From Echinostoma caproni (lineage: Eukaryota > Platyhelminthes > Trematoda > Plagiorchiida > Echinostomatidae): a stretch of 14,201 bases of DNA. The notes beneath the pieces are model-generated. The model ran no database searches. It had not been told where the DNA came from and worked only from the letters and a program-made list of their open reading frames with translations. Numbering within the stretch: the first letter of the stretch is position 1; every line of letters begins with the position of its first letter. Where the stretch lies: assembly GCA_900618425.1 (NCBI GenBank), contig UZAN01045678.1, forward strand, positions 1 through 14,201. The letters run 5' to 3'. This document shows positions 1 through 8,952 of this stretch, piece by piece. Both the position numbers and the translations under genes were made by a program.

Positions 1-396
1 CAAACACTAGAAGTTCAGTACACATCTGGTACAAAGGTTGGAGCGAGGTGGTGTTTCCGGTCGGTATCATTATTTCTCCGGTTTACCTAGAAATTCTGAT
101 CCGATGCATCTTGCCACTGTTGAAAACAGCTATCGCAGGAATTTTTCAGGACGATACTCGAGCATGAATTAACGGGCGAATTCGGTGATGGCATCCAATG
201 TGGAGAGGTGGGTGGGTGGTATTTGAAGAACGTTTTATGTATAGTGCTCATAGCTTACTTACTCCCGTTTCCGGAAATTACTCGCGAAACTGATAAAAAA
301 GAATAGTTCCTACGTGCCTCCTCTTCATAGGCTCGTTTTGGATATTGTTTGCGAGCTCGTTTTCCATTAAATATAGAATTCACACCAAGATTGGAC
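1..396. other. Unassigned stretch, no supportable gene
   Basis: I see no gene, RNA or mobile element that I can support here. The only long frame, on the minus strand and reaching into the microsatellite, is low-complexity Ile-Tyr-Leu-Ser repeat where it crosses the AGAT array, so it is a by-product of the repeat rather than a protein. Confidence 0.6.
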
Positions 397-418
397 AGAT
401 AGATAGATAGATGGATAA

Positions 419-461
<43 letters not shown>
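397..461. repeat. AGAT (GATA-type) tetranucleotide microsatellite
   Basis: A tetranucleotide array of AGAT units. Positions 421-460 are ten perfect copies, and 397-410 are three and a half more, separated by an imperfect stretch (ATGGATAAAT at 411-420). The interruption suggests an older array with a younger, still slippage-prone perfect core. In two frames of the minus strand it encodes Tyr-Leu-Ser-Ile repeats, which explains the spurious long frame there. Confidence 0.97.
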
Positions 462-462
<1 letters not shown>

Positions 463-3400
463 CCAAAGTGAGAAAGAAAATCGAAAATTTCGAAGTTGTC
501 CATATAATGTTTCAGTAGTAAATACTTACGTTGCTTTCTTTGTATCCAACAAGTGTTATTCAAATTTAACTGTAAGGGAAACAACGAACTGATCACTTCA
601 ACTTACCGTTTAAACAAATACACAAAAGAAAATCGCTCTCACGCTCACGCACACACAAATAAACACACGCATATACACCTGTAAACAAGCACCAATCGAG
701 TTGAGCTCGTAGCAAAGTCTGGTGGTATCGCTTGCCATATTGTTGTCTGTGCGGGTACCACTGCAACCTTACCGGAAAGCTGAGAGTTTCCGTTCCACTC
801 GTATCTGTCTAAAAGAGGATCGGATCGGTTGTAACGCCCCAGGTCTTAATAGGTCCTAATGAGGTCCGTACCTCAGAATCCGGTTAAGAAGCTTTCCGGG
901 AAAAACAGAACCACTTCCCGAATGAGGCATGTGCTTAACAGACACACACACAAGTGGCAGCGGATACCGTGGGCGGATAACATTTATTTCCTTCCACAGG
1001 AGGTGGGTGCATCGGTTAACAGGTATCTATCTAGCTCGCTTAGGTGAATCGTCAATTCCCATATAGACGTCAATCAATACTCTTTCTCTGTCCGGAACTA
1101 TTCCCAATGCTCTTGAAATGTGGGTGTTCTTAGAGAGACCATCAGTATTGTGCATCTCACCCTCTAAACCACGTTACTTATTTACCCTAATCCGAATGAC
1201 TTCAATTGTGTGCATGTTAAAATAGTATTCCCCACATTCTGGCACATAAACAGACTACATCAAAGCCCCGCATATGCAGTTCGCCATTGATTCAACTATA
1301 CAGTTGTCATGACAACCATTTTGCTGTTCTCTGGACGCTCCGACTGCTATGCCACGAGATGTGTAATGAGTAACAGTTTCCCTGAGCAGTGGACCAAAGC
1401 CATCGTGATATCTGTGTGTGTGTTAGAAACAATCTGTCCAGGAAGTCGTTACGTCAAAAAGTGAACAGTATTGTGCACGACCCAGTTTGTTGTTCATTTT
1501 CATTCTGATAATAGAAACTCCCCAACCTCGCATTGTTGTCCAAAAGAAACTGAGCTTTTTGTTGAAAAATAATATCTTGATAGATCTAAGGTCACTAAAG
1601 GTGCCTGAGTCCTTCCCAAAATGAGAAATATTCACTTAACGAACTATCCATAATGGCTGTGGTATTCACCAATCCAGTTCAAATGAAATGGCCAATGCAA
1701 AATATTTAAGAATAGCTCAACTTCAGCTAAGTGTTTGCTTAGAATAAACAAATGTAGTTTAACAGTTCGTACAGATAAGTGACGGGTAACGTATTTGCGT
1801 TAATGATCACAGTACTTCCCGATCTGTCTATCCTCCTTGATTTAATGATTCAGACACCTCCGCACACCAACCCAGTGGGGTGCGATCTAGTGGTATTCGT
1901 TTCTTTATCTCTGTTTTAACGTGATGAACCAGTTCGGTCCAATGAGGAACAGTCAATCGTGACCTGTTGTTGATGGGATTGTCTCGCTCAGACCATGAAA
2001 GTATCATCCAACGTTAACATTCCACTGTACTTCTGTCGCCTCCTACACGTGTAAGGACTCATCATCACCATGGACAAGGGGGAAGGGGCACCCGCTCACA
2101 TGTGTGCATCGTTGTACCAAACCTCACTCTTTTGTTCTCCAAGTTTTAAATCGTCCATCATAATGCATAGTAAACTGTGATTCATCTCTTTCGAATATCA
2201 TGGAATCTGAGTCTACCAGTACTGAATCGGTGATCAGCTTGGAACCGGATTGTTTAAGATGTGGCACAAATAATCAGATCTACTGAGCCATGTGAACTGG
2301 ATCGATGTGAAGAGGTCGGATTGTTTTGATATCGTAAATCGCACTTCTGTAAAGGTGGGGAAAGGAAAAACTCTCATTATAACTTGGTGTATTATCCGAC
2401 TCAATAGTAACAGGTGCTTCAGACTTTGGGATAAGAAATCAATTTTCGGGAAGGGTAAAATTTTACGAGGCGAAAGTTATCCCCCTTAACTTGGTCCACG
2501 AAATCACTGCGGATGCAGTATGTACAAGCGCAGCACTTGGTGTATTCCGATAATCAGTTAGATGAGTGAGCAGTGGAATAAATCCATCACACATGCACAG
2601 AGCATGGGAATGAGACGAAATTCGATCAGTTTATCTCCACTAGAGTAATATTTCATAGATCACCTATCCACAATCGGGGTAGTATTTGAGATGCATTTGT
2701 TTGACATAAACTTTGATCAAGTTTTCAGGGTGTTCTATAGAAAGAATGAATTAGTGTGGGGCCATGATAAATTCCAGTCAAAGTTTTCAAATCACAAGTT
2801 TGATGACAAATACATGGGGTCAGGGAAACTTAGTGAGATTTCATCCTTAAGAGACCCGTCGTGGGAAATCAGTCACTCTTCTCACCTTGGTTTGAATGCA
2901 GTCGAACAGAAATAAATACATCCTTTTCCATTCATTTGTGAGAAATGACAGGGGATTTATTAACGAATTGAAATGACCATAATTCAGTTCTCGTCTTCGG
3001 GCGCAACCACTCAAAAATCACTAGCCCACCGTTTTGCCCTTACTAGTGTTCACCAGTCGTTCGATGTAACATTCAGACCCCTTGTGCAAACAGTGCTCGT
3101 GCTAACATTTTATCAACCAGTTTTGATTGGGGATGAATAAATTTACCGATTCACGTTTGTTCAGTTACCATCTTCAATGAGAGCCAGGTGACCGAGGGGT
3201 CTGACAGTAACCAATTAAGGCAAAATACTTTGTTAGCTCCAACCGAAATTCTCTAGGATAAGTTGGTGTCAGAAGAAACGAACTATGTGAACTTGAGTTG
3301 CTAATTCTGGTTCATCCGAAGGGTGGCACATCATACTACTTATTAAGTTCAAACGAAAGCTTCTCATACGATGAGTTCTGAGCTCGAATAAAGTAAAGAC

Positions 3401-4244
3401 TGGTGAATCAGCACGGCACGGAAGATGTGTAATGTGAATGTGAATTGCCCACTGGTCCCAGATGGAAACACCAGAACTCCAAGAAGAAAAATGCAGCTGA
3501 TTACAGATGGAATTGGGGTGCCAGTCACAATACAAAGGGAACTACCGAAATCGGGGAAGGTGATGCATTTTGTGCGATTGGAATCGGAATACTGCATGGT
3601 TTCAGACAGATAAATACGCACTTCGTTTTGTTTTTCGTCGTCCCCGCGGGGTACCTAGATAGTTCAGATCTTAGTTGTCGGTGTGCAGAAAACAGTCGTC
3701 GTAGATACGGGGACCACAGTATTCATTACACACAAAAATAAAGGAACCAATATTAAGACCTTGTAATTTGAGTGCTTGTGAGGTTGGCGCGCAAACCTTA
3801 AAAGCGATGGGGAACAAGTGAGTGAATCTTCGGGTAGGAAATGTCCCGATAAATGACGGATTGAGGAAACAAAAATTCGTATCGATACATTGGACGTTAC
3901 AGCAAACGAAACACATGTAGGTTGGGAAACAGACAACGGAGCTGCACTCAGATAATAACAGTCAAAATGAAATGTGCAATAACAGTCGCGGGTTCCGGAG
4001 AGTCTAATCCAGCCTCCCCCCCCCCACAAACACACCCAAAAAAATCCCCTCGGCGTGTGAAGCAGTGTATTTAGTAGGACGTGGCGTTGTTCTCGATACT
4101 AGGCGATGATTATGACATCTGAGTGGCTAGAACAGTGAATCGACTTGAGAACCGGAACAGAGTACATGGACCAACATACAGCAGAAGGTCGTGACAGAGT
4201 TGAAGCAGNAAGCAGCGGCACGACAGACTTCCGAATCCGGTCCA
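462..4244. other. Long unassigned stretch, intergenic or intronic
   Basis: No coding region is supportable. Frames of 60-120 codons occur on both strands (for example around 859-1047, 2292-2489, 2691-2915, 3425-3741 and 3664-4035), but they overlap one another on opposite strands, have no recognisable motifs and show no splice-site or polyadenylation context. At 3019-3048 there is a 6-bp inverted repeat, CACTAG/CTAGTG, with an 18-base loop. At 4016-4025 there is a C10 run followed by A7 at 4038-4044, and at 4209 an ambiguous base (N) in the source sequence. The stretch just before 4245 may contain further, unreadable parts of the gypsy-type element that begins there. Confidence 0.5.
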
Positions 4245-4625
4245 TAATTTTTCACGTTATTTGATTGGCAGTCAGGCAAGAGGAAGTTAGTGACGACTAC
4301 AAGGAATAAGGAAAGAAGTCTTCAGTGGGAAGCAGTTTGAGTTTTAGCGAATAACCGTTGGGCCTTGTAAGGCGCCGACAAATTCAAACGATTACTGATA
4401 GAGGTTCAGAAATTTGACGGTGTTGTTATCGTCTACGGATATGATATCAGGGTATTTTCAAAAACGGTCGAACATGGGTCTAGATTGAGATCAGCCCTGA
4501 ATTGAACCAAGGAGCAAAGTTTGAGGCTGGGGCCCAAGCAAAATCAGGTCGCTCGTCGTGACGGTAAAATCAAACCACTGTCCGAAAAAGTAGAAAGACG
4601 ATACGTATTGATTCGCATCATCTAG
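4245..4625 (+). pseudogene. Ty3/gypsy-type reverse transcriptase relic (frameshifted)
   Basis: Fragment of a retroviral-type reverse transcriptase from a Ty3/gypsy LTR retrotransposon, which copies element RNA into DNA. Seen in order: FTLFDWQSG at 4251-4277, matching motif A (FxxxDLxSG, catalytic Asp at 4263-4265); KQFEF at 4330-4344 in the next frame, matching the G-x-FEF stretch; then GPCKAP, corresponding to the PFGLxxAP segment; then, back in the first frame, DKFKRLL and VYGYD at 4431-4445, the YxDD catalytic box with one Asp replaced by Tyr. VFSKTVEHGSRL follows, then RRDGKIKPLSEKVE at 4554-4595, resembling the SxxGIxPxPEKVxAI segment after the active site. At least two frameshifts, a TAG at 4345-4347, a TGA at 4503-4505 and loss of the YxDD box show it is dead. 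Motif A to YxDD is about 57 codons, slightly short for the family. No LTR, RNase H or integrase was recognised. Confidence 0.78.
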
Positions 4626-4761
4626 ATTTTGTGGTACCCCAAATAGTTTAGTGTTACTCAAATGTCATTTCGCTTGGGAAATGTGAATACTTAAAAATAC
4701 ACTGTAAAACACCTGGGAATGGATTTGTCAAATTTTCTTCTTGTGCATCAATCGAGATTAC

Positions 4762-4845
4762 CATAAATTTTCCCTGTTTCCAGCGTATACCACAATAGTG
4801 GCAACGGGTTATTTGTCCACGGTAAATTGTACCATATTCGGAATA
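4762..4845 (-). other. Possible small exon with a CxxC motif
   Basis: On the minus strand a pyrimidine-rich tract ending TTTTTCCTCAG forms a good splice acceptor just before 4845, and ATG|GTAATC at 4762/4761 is an acceptable donor. The 84 bases between them read as 28 codons in phase 0-0, including the string TRCHYCGIRWKQGKF, whose Cys-x-x-Cys and aromatic/basic residues look protein-like. The same frame is also open upstream to an ATG at 4887 and downstream to a stop at 4654, so an unspliced 77-codon frame is the alternative. The ATG has C at position -3, a weak start context. I do not recognise the family. It lies about 200-330 bases from the promoter-like cluster near 5093-5191, so a minus-strand gene starting there is conceivable. 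This is inference from splice-site shape and composition. Confidence 0.22.
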
Positions 4846-5092
4846 CTGAGGAAAAACCGCTTTTCGAATGGACGTTTCACGAATCATTGGTTCGTTGAGT
4901 GAGTGACTGATTGCTGTTTCTTGGTTGTTGGGTCCGAATCACCTAGCCAGTCCCCGTTTCCGCCACACAGGGCTTAGGTACTCGGGAGAGCGCTCGAGCA
5001 AGCCCGCACATTTTCAGAATTTTGTCACCGAGTTCATTAGCATTTTCGCCCTGTCGCATCAACCACGAGTGCACTCGGTGTTCACGCTTCAG

Positions 5093-5191
5093 TGACGTCA
5101 CAAACACCGGTAGTGTCTTGCGCCCAATCGGCTTCGGTAAAGGGGAACTGCAGACAAGTCATCCCATCCAAACTCACAACCGCCCCGCCCC
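5093..5191. promoter_or_regulatory. Promoter-like cluster: CRE, CCAAT box, GC box
   Basis: Within 99 bases lie a perfect CRE palindrome TGACGTCA (5093-5100), a CCAAT box in the context GCCCAATCGG (5124-5128) and a GC-box sequence CCGCCCCGCCCC (5180-5191). By established knowledge these bind CREB/ATF, NF-Y and Sp/KLF proteins and commonly occur together in TATA-less proximal promoters. The surrounding 4950-5570 region is visibly richer in CpG than its flanks. No TATA box or initiator was placed, and the strand is not determined: the CCAAT box points to the + strand, while the candidate exon nearby is on the - strand, so a divergent promoter is possible. Function is inferred from motif clustering only. 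Confidence 0.4.
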
Positions 5192-5280
5192 GGAACAAAA
5201 GAAGAGCAAAACCGAATAACGCTTTAGTCAATTCGTTCTTTTTCTATGAAATCTCGCAGCCCAGTGACAGTACAGGATGG

Positions 5281-5347
5281 GCGAGAGAGAGGTTGAAACT
5301 GACTGCGAGAGAGAGAATGAGGTTTCACAAGCGAGAGCACACGTGTG
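5281..5347. repeat. Three GCGAGAG units and a CACACGTGTG palindrome
   Basis: GCGAGAG recurs at 5281, 5305 and 5331, spaced 24 and 26 bases; the first two copies extend into GAGAGAG runs. The third copy runs directly into the 10-base palindrome CACACGTGTG (5338-5347), which contains the E-box CACGTG. GA repeats of this sort can bind GAGA-type factors in other invertebrates. The position beside the CRE/CCAAT/GC-box cluster fits a regulatory or 5'-UTR role, but that is inference. Confidence 0.35.
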
Positions 5348-5933
5348 TCGGATCACTTTTCAATAGTTTGCCCGGAAAGAGATCTGTTCCGGCGGCTGCG
5401 CACATTTTGTCCTCATCCGACCGTATCCAATGGTTGCATCATCATCAGCAGCAGCAAGCCTCGTTTGTTGTCAGACGCGTTAGATGGGCGCAGTCACGGC
5501 TGGATGGTGCATGCACCTACCAATGGCAAATTGTCAGGTTGAATGCGCAAGTGAGAACGGCAACGATTGTCCCCTAATAGCGACTACATTCTGGCACTTG
5601 AACTGGGAAGGCCAGAAAGCAACGGGATTAGAACCACCACACACATAAATAGTCCCCGGTCGGGAATCAACATTAGCATATTTGCGACATTGAACGTCTG
5701 GTTAGCACTAGCAAATTTACTAGTTGACAGGTGAAAAGCACCTCGGATCGCATCAGGCTGAGGCGACCGAAAATGAAGTAATTCACAATAATTTCATTCG
5801 ACAACAAAACATAATAAATGTGGTGGAATATTTGACACTGAAGTCCTCGAACCACTTTTGTTCTCGTTTCAATTGTTGGCAGATTTTTAGAAGTTTTCAT
5901 TTAATCTGATGATAAAAATATCCCTAGCCTCGG
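5348..5933. other. Unassigned; possible 5'-UTR, then AT-richer DNA
   Basis: A + strand open frame crosses 5092-5577. It begins on the CRE itself and encodes low-complexity His/Gln from a CAT/CAG tract near 5437-5460, so I do not call it a gene. The first 230 bases are still CpG-rich and could be an untranslated leader. From about 5580 the sequence becomes AT-richer, with short overlapping frames on both strands and no recognised motif. Confidence 0.35.
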
Positions 5934-5950
5934 TGGGATTCGAGTTCATG
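5926..5950 (+). repeat. tRNA-like T-arm (box B) repeat, copy 1
   Basis: TGGGATTCGAGTTCATG at 5934-5950 resembles a tRNA T-arm: loop TTCGAGT (5939-5945), with flanking TGGGA and TCATG partly able to pair. It matches the RNA polymerase III box B consensus GGTTCGARTCC at 9 of 11 positions. A second copy lies on the other strand at 7104-7128. Over 25 bases the two copies agree at 20 positions, and all five differences are transitions. No box A was found upstream, and an AT-rich stretch follows. Probably the tail of a decayed tRNA-derived SINE. Confidence 0.5.
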
Positions 5951-6159
5951 AGTTTTTCATAATCGGATTATATTAAAAAGATTATAATTATTTGCTAACT
6001 AATGAATCTTTACTGATTTTCTTTACTAGACTTTACCTAGTAGACTACGGTGATTCGAAAGAAAATCTGTCGTGATAGTCAGCTGACATGCTCCTCTGTG
6101 TGTCCACGTGTCCGCATGTTGGGTGGTTATGGGTGAAACAATCAGAACTATTGGAGTGT

Positions 6160-6215
6160 GATCTCGTAGCTCATCTGCTAGAGCGCCCGCTATCCTGAGG
6201 GGTCCAGGAGGTAGA
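6160..6215 (+). mobile_element. tRNA-like SINE head (degraded)
   Basis: TAGCTCATCTGCTAGAGC at 6167-6184 reads as a tRNA D-arm: TA at tRNA positions 8-9, a perfect GCTC/GAGC stem (6169-6172 with 6181-6184) and an 8-base loop. It matches the polymerase III box A (TRGCNNARNNGG) closely at its 5' part. CCC (6186-6188) can pair with GGG (6200-6202) as a partial anticodon stem; the inner two pairs fail. The expected T-arm (about 6204-6216) is badly degraded. It is too damaged for a working tRNA, and a tRNA-derived SINE head or an old tRNA pseudogene fits better. A separate 7-bp hairpin, AACTGCC/GGCAGTT with loop AGTA, lies at 6242-6259. Confidence 0.5.
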
Positions 6216-6259
6216 ACGACTTTCCAATATCCTTATTTGGTAACTGCCAGTAGGCAGTT

Positions 6260-7103
6260 TAGATGAATTCCACTGTTGTTACGAACAGGCAGGCTTCTTG
6301 GATCGGCCTTACTTGCCAATTAGGAGCACACTTCTCGATAAAAAAGATAATGTGATTCAAACAAGATGATAGAAAGACCTATCCATATTCAGAACTAATT
6401 CGTCGGAGGTGTACAACCAATTAGCACTATAGAACAGCCACCACGTCTAAGTTCTCTGGAACTGCTAAACCGCAATTTCGACCTATTCTGGGATTAATGG
6501 GTAGCATCATTATCGTACAATGCGCCATGGCATTGAATATTTGAACAAATTTCCTGACCTTTTCACTTATCAAACGAAACAACAAATGACCTCTGTGATG
6601 GATGGGTAACAGTTGAAAATAACTCACCACCAACACCATTCACGTGAAATGTTTAAATCGAGGTTTGCAATGGCTCTGATTGGATTTCTTTTGAAAAAGG
6701 CCACATCTGATTAGGCTACATCGTGGCATCAAGACACCGCTAAAACACGTACACCGAGTTATCTTCGTGCATTGATGAAGCACACGTTCCGGTCAAAGAT
6801 AAATCAAATCCAAGCTGTTATTAAAACTTCGAATTTTTAATCAAACTCTGTCACCATTCGACGAAAAAAAATCACCGTAATAAATGCTCCTGAGTGTCTT
6901 CCGTCAATTTTAATACAGGCATTACCAATGACACTCTATTAATATCTGTCCCCTGAGAAGAATCCTGTCAAGTGAAAATTGATATTTATCGCACCAGTGA
7001 CAAAATGGAAAATTCGCTTTATATCGAGCACATAAGATAGACCGGAGGCATGAAAAATCTCTTCATTTTGACTTACCATGATGCAATGTAGGCGACGTCC
7101 ATG
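6260..7103. other. Unassigned stretch between tRNA-like repeats
   Basis: No gene is supportable. Minus-strand frames at 6427-6639 and 6939-7121 show no motifs, and the second runs into the tRNA-like repeat at 7104-7128. The base composition is AT-rich and unremarkable, as expected of intronic or intergenic DNA. Confidence 0.45.
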
Positions 7104-7128
7104 CGTGAACTCGAATCCCATTGAGATT
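7104..7128 (-). repeat. tRNA-like T-arm (box B) repeat, copy 2 (inverted)
   Basis: On the minus strand this reads AATCTCAA followed by TGGGATTCGAGTTCACG (7120 to 7104). Sixteen of the last 17 bases equal those at 5934-5950 on the + strand, and the eight before them differ only by transitions. The T-loop string TTCGAGT is intact, and the flanking stem pairs slightly better here than in copy 1. It is read as a second insertion of the same tRNA-derived family, in opposite orientation about 1.15 kb away. Confidence 0.5.
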
Positions 7129-8824
7129 CGCGACCCTCCCTTATTATAATGAAAAGAACTTTTTCTTCATATTAACGAATGCAATTTACTGCCTTTGTGC
7201 ACGTGGTTAGATATACCGACTCCACCCTCCAGTTGTGAACATTTTCGAGCCCCCCAAATTATCCTTGACGATTACTGACCTGGGGGATAGCCTTATAATC
7301 AAACCATTGATGTGCTACTCAGATTGAGTTACCATTTCATTTGGAATAAAGAATGCAAGTGATGAAGCAGTGAGTCACTCAACGGGACAGCAACGGTTTG
7401 AGCGCATTGTTCTAGGCACCCGATTTTTACGTCATGCTTCGAGGGCATGGGAACAAATTCACATCAAGCGTTCACACTCAACAAGACCCGATACGATCTG
7501 ACGGATGCATGGTTCCAAATGCGTTCACTGCGCAACGTTCCCTCAGATGCTTGCAAAGATGGGTTATACCACAATGTGTACAGACTGAATAAAAATCGGT
7601 CCCACCGGTTAAATCGGTAGTACGGCTACGGTCTACAAGTAGGATTCTTTGTCCGCGATCCTCAGTTGGGTTGATGAATTCGCACTGACGATAAGCCCCG
7701 ACTGTACTTCAGTTCATGACGTAATTCAACATATCACCGAAACAAATGCCCCAATAGTCCCCGGGTAAAGTGACGTTCAGTGAAATTGGCGGAATGATAC
7801 ATCTAAGCCCAATAGAAGCACAGCGTTTAGGCCGCCGGAAAGAAGTTGTCTTCACTGGAAAGTCGTCGTGTATATGATTTCACATACTCCTGCTTTAGCC
7901 CATCCGATCTCACAACTGTAAGTCAATGTGTTGATCAATTAGAGTAAAAGATCTTTGATTCCTCATTATTTGGGCCCCCTTTTTGTTGATGAATGATTCA
8001 CGAAAAGATCCGAACGACCGCGTTACACGTGTTGAGATATTATTGTCCACCTGGATCTGAACAGCTGGCGCTGTGAAAACACCAAATCAATTACCTGTCT
8101 GACGAAAAACCTCCAAGGTTCTTCTCAGTTATAAATTACTTCTGATTGTCCAGTTCTCTTCCTCTTTTTTCTAGCAAATTGTGTTTTCTGTTGTATCAGC
8201 CTATCCGCAACACTTCCGAAATTTATTTAGATGCCAAACTATTCAACAAATCCGAACTTCAATCCGACCCAATAAAACACAGATTCCAGTAACCAAAGAC
8301 CAGAAACAGAACTCTATTTGAGTCCAGTTAAGTAATGCTTTGTGGAGATCCTCACAAACTTGATGCACCAGTCGAAGATCGAGATGGTCAGTTCTCACAA
8401 TTGGACACTTGAATACTCAACCACTTTGTCAGATCTTTCTCTCTATCTCACGGTCAATGTGTTTCCCTCTCCGCGGATTTTTCATCTCCCAGTTGTACCC
8501 GCGCGGACAAAATTCTATGATATTATGACGCGGCATGACTTTGATTCTCTACGCCTGATAATTTCGGCCACCAGTTCAATCGCACAAATGAACAGAGATC
8601 GTATAGCCTCTGGTATGAAATGAACTATTTTTATCGTATACAAGCTGTTGCTTTTATTCAACCCGCAGGGATTTTGACACAGATGAGTCGATCGTCTGGA
8701 AAATGTGAAACGATAAATGCTGTACACAGTATGATGTGTGAGAAATATCGCATAACTTACTCTTACTCGGCCGTCAGATGTGGATCATAGTAAATGTGGG
8801 ACAATGCGTAGCAAACAATCAGGT
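7129..8824. other. Unassigned stretch with one open, unrecognised frame
   Basis: No gene is supportable. One + strand frame is free of stops for 72 codons between a TGA at 7399-7401 and a TAG at 7618-7620. It includes strings such as RYDLTDAWFQMRSLR and KDGLYHNVYRLNKN, which look protein-like but match no family I can name. A length like this can arise by chance in a window of this size. A 93-codon + strand frame at 8342-8623 overlaps a 70-codon minus frame at 8515-8727, and neither shows a motif. Confidence 0.35.
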
Positions 8825-8830
8825 TTTATT
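8825..8830 (-). terminator. Candidate poly(A) signal AATAAA (minus strand)
   Basis: The + strand TTTATT at 8825-8830 is AATAAA on the minus strand. It lies 122 bases past the stop codon (8953-8955) of the candidate terminal exon, a normal distance for a short 3'-UTR. The hexamer is common by chance, so it counts only together with that exon. Confidence 0.35.
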
Positions 8831-8952
8831 AGGTGAAATAAGCCTGATTGAAAAAATAGAAGTTGGGAAAAAGGGAAGGATACAGAACTTTACAAGATGC
8901 GCCGAAATAAATCGACACTGACGTGGAACGAGAGGCGACAGGCCACCCGATT

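Noticed and set aside
3425..3741. Overlapping + strand frames of 62 and 98 codons with a mirrored minus frame
   Set aside because: Three frames are open at once, a sign of chance composition; no motif in any of them.
3664..4035. 123-codon minus-strand frame rich in Cys, Ser and hydrophobic residues
   Set aside because: Overlaps other open frames on both strands, crosses the C10 run and shows no domain, signal or splice context.
4209..4209. Single N base
   Set aside because: An ambiguous base call in the source sequence, not a biological feature.
5092..5577. 161-codon + strand open frame with a His/Gln run
   Set aside because: It starts inside a CRE palindrome, its homopolymers come from a CAT/CAG tract, and it lies in CpG-rich promoter-like DNA, where stop codons are naturally rarer. 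No motif was found.
6160..6235. Functional tRNA gene
   Set aside because: The D-arm is good, but the anticodon stem has two mismatches, the T-arm is degraded and no acceptor stem can be paired.
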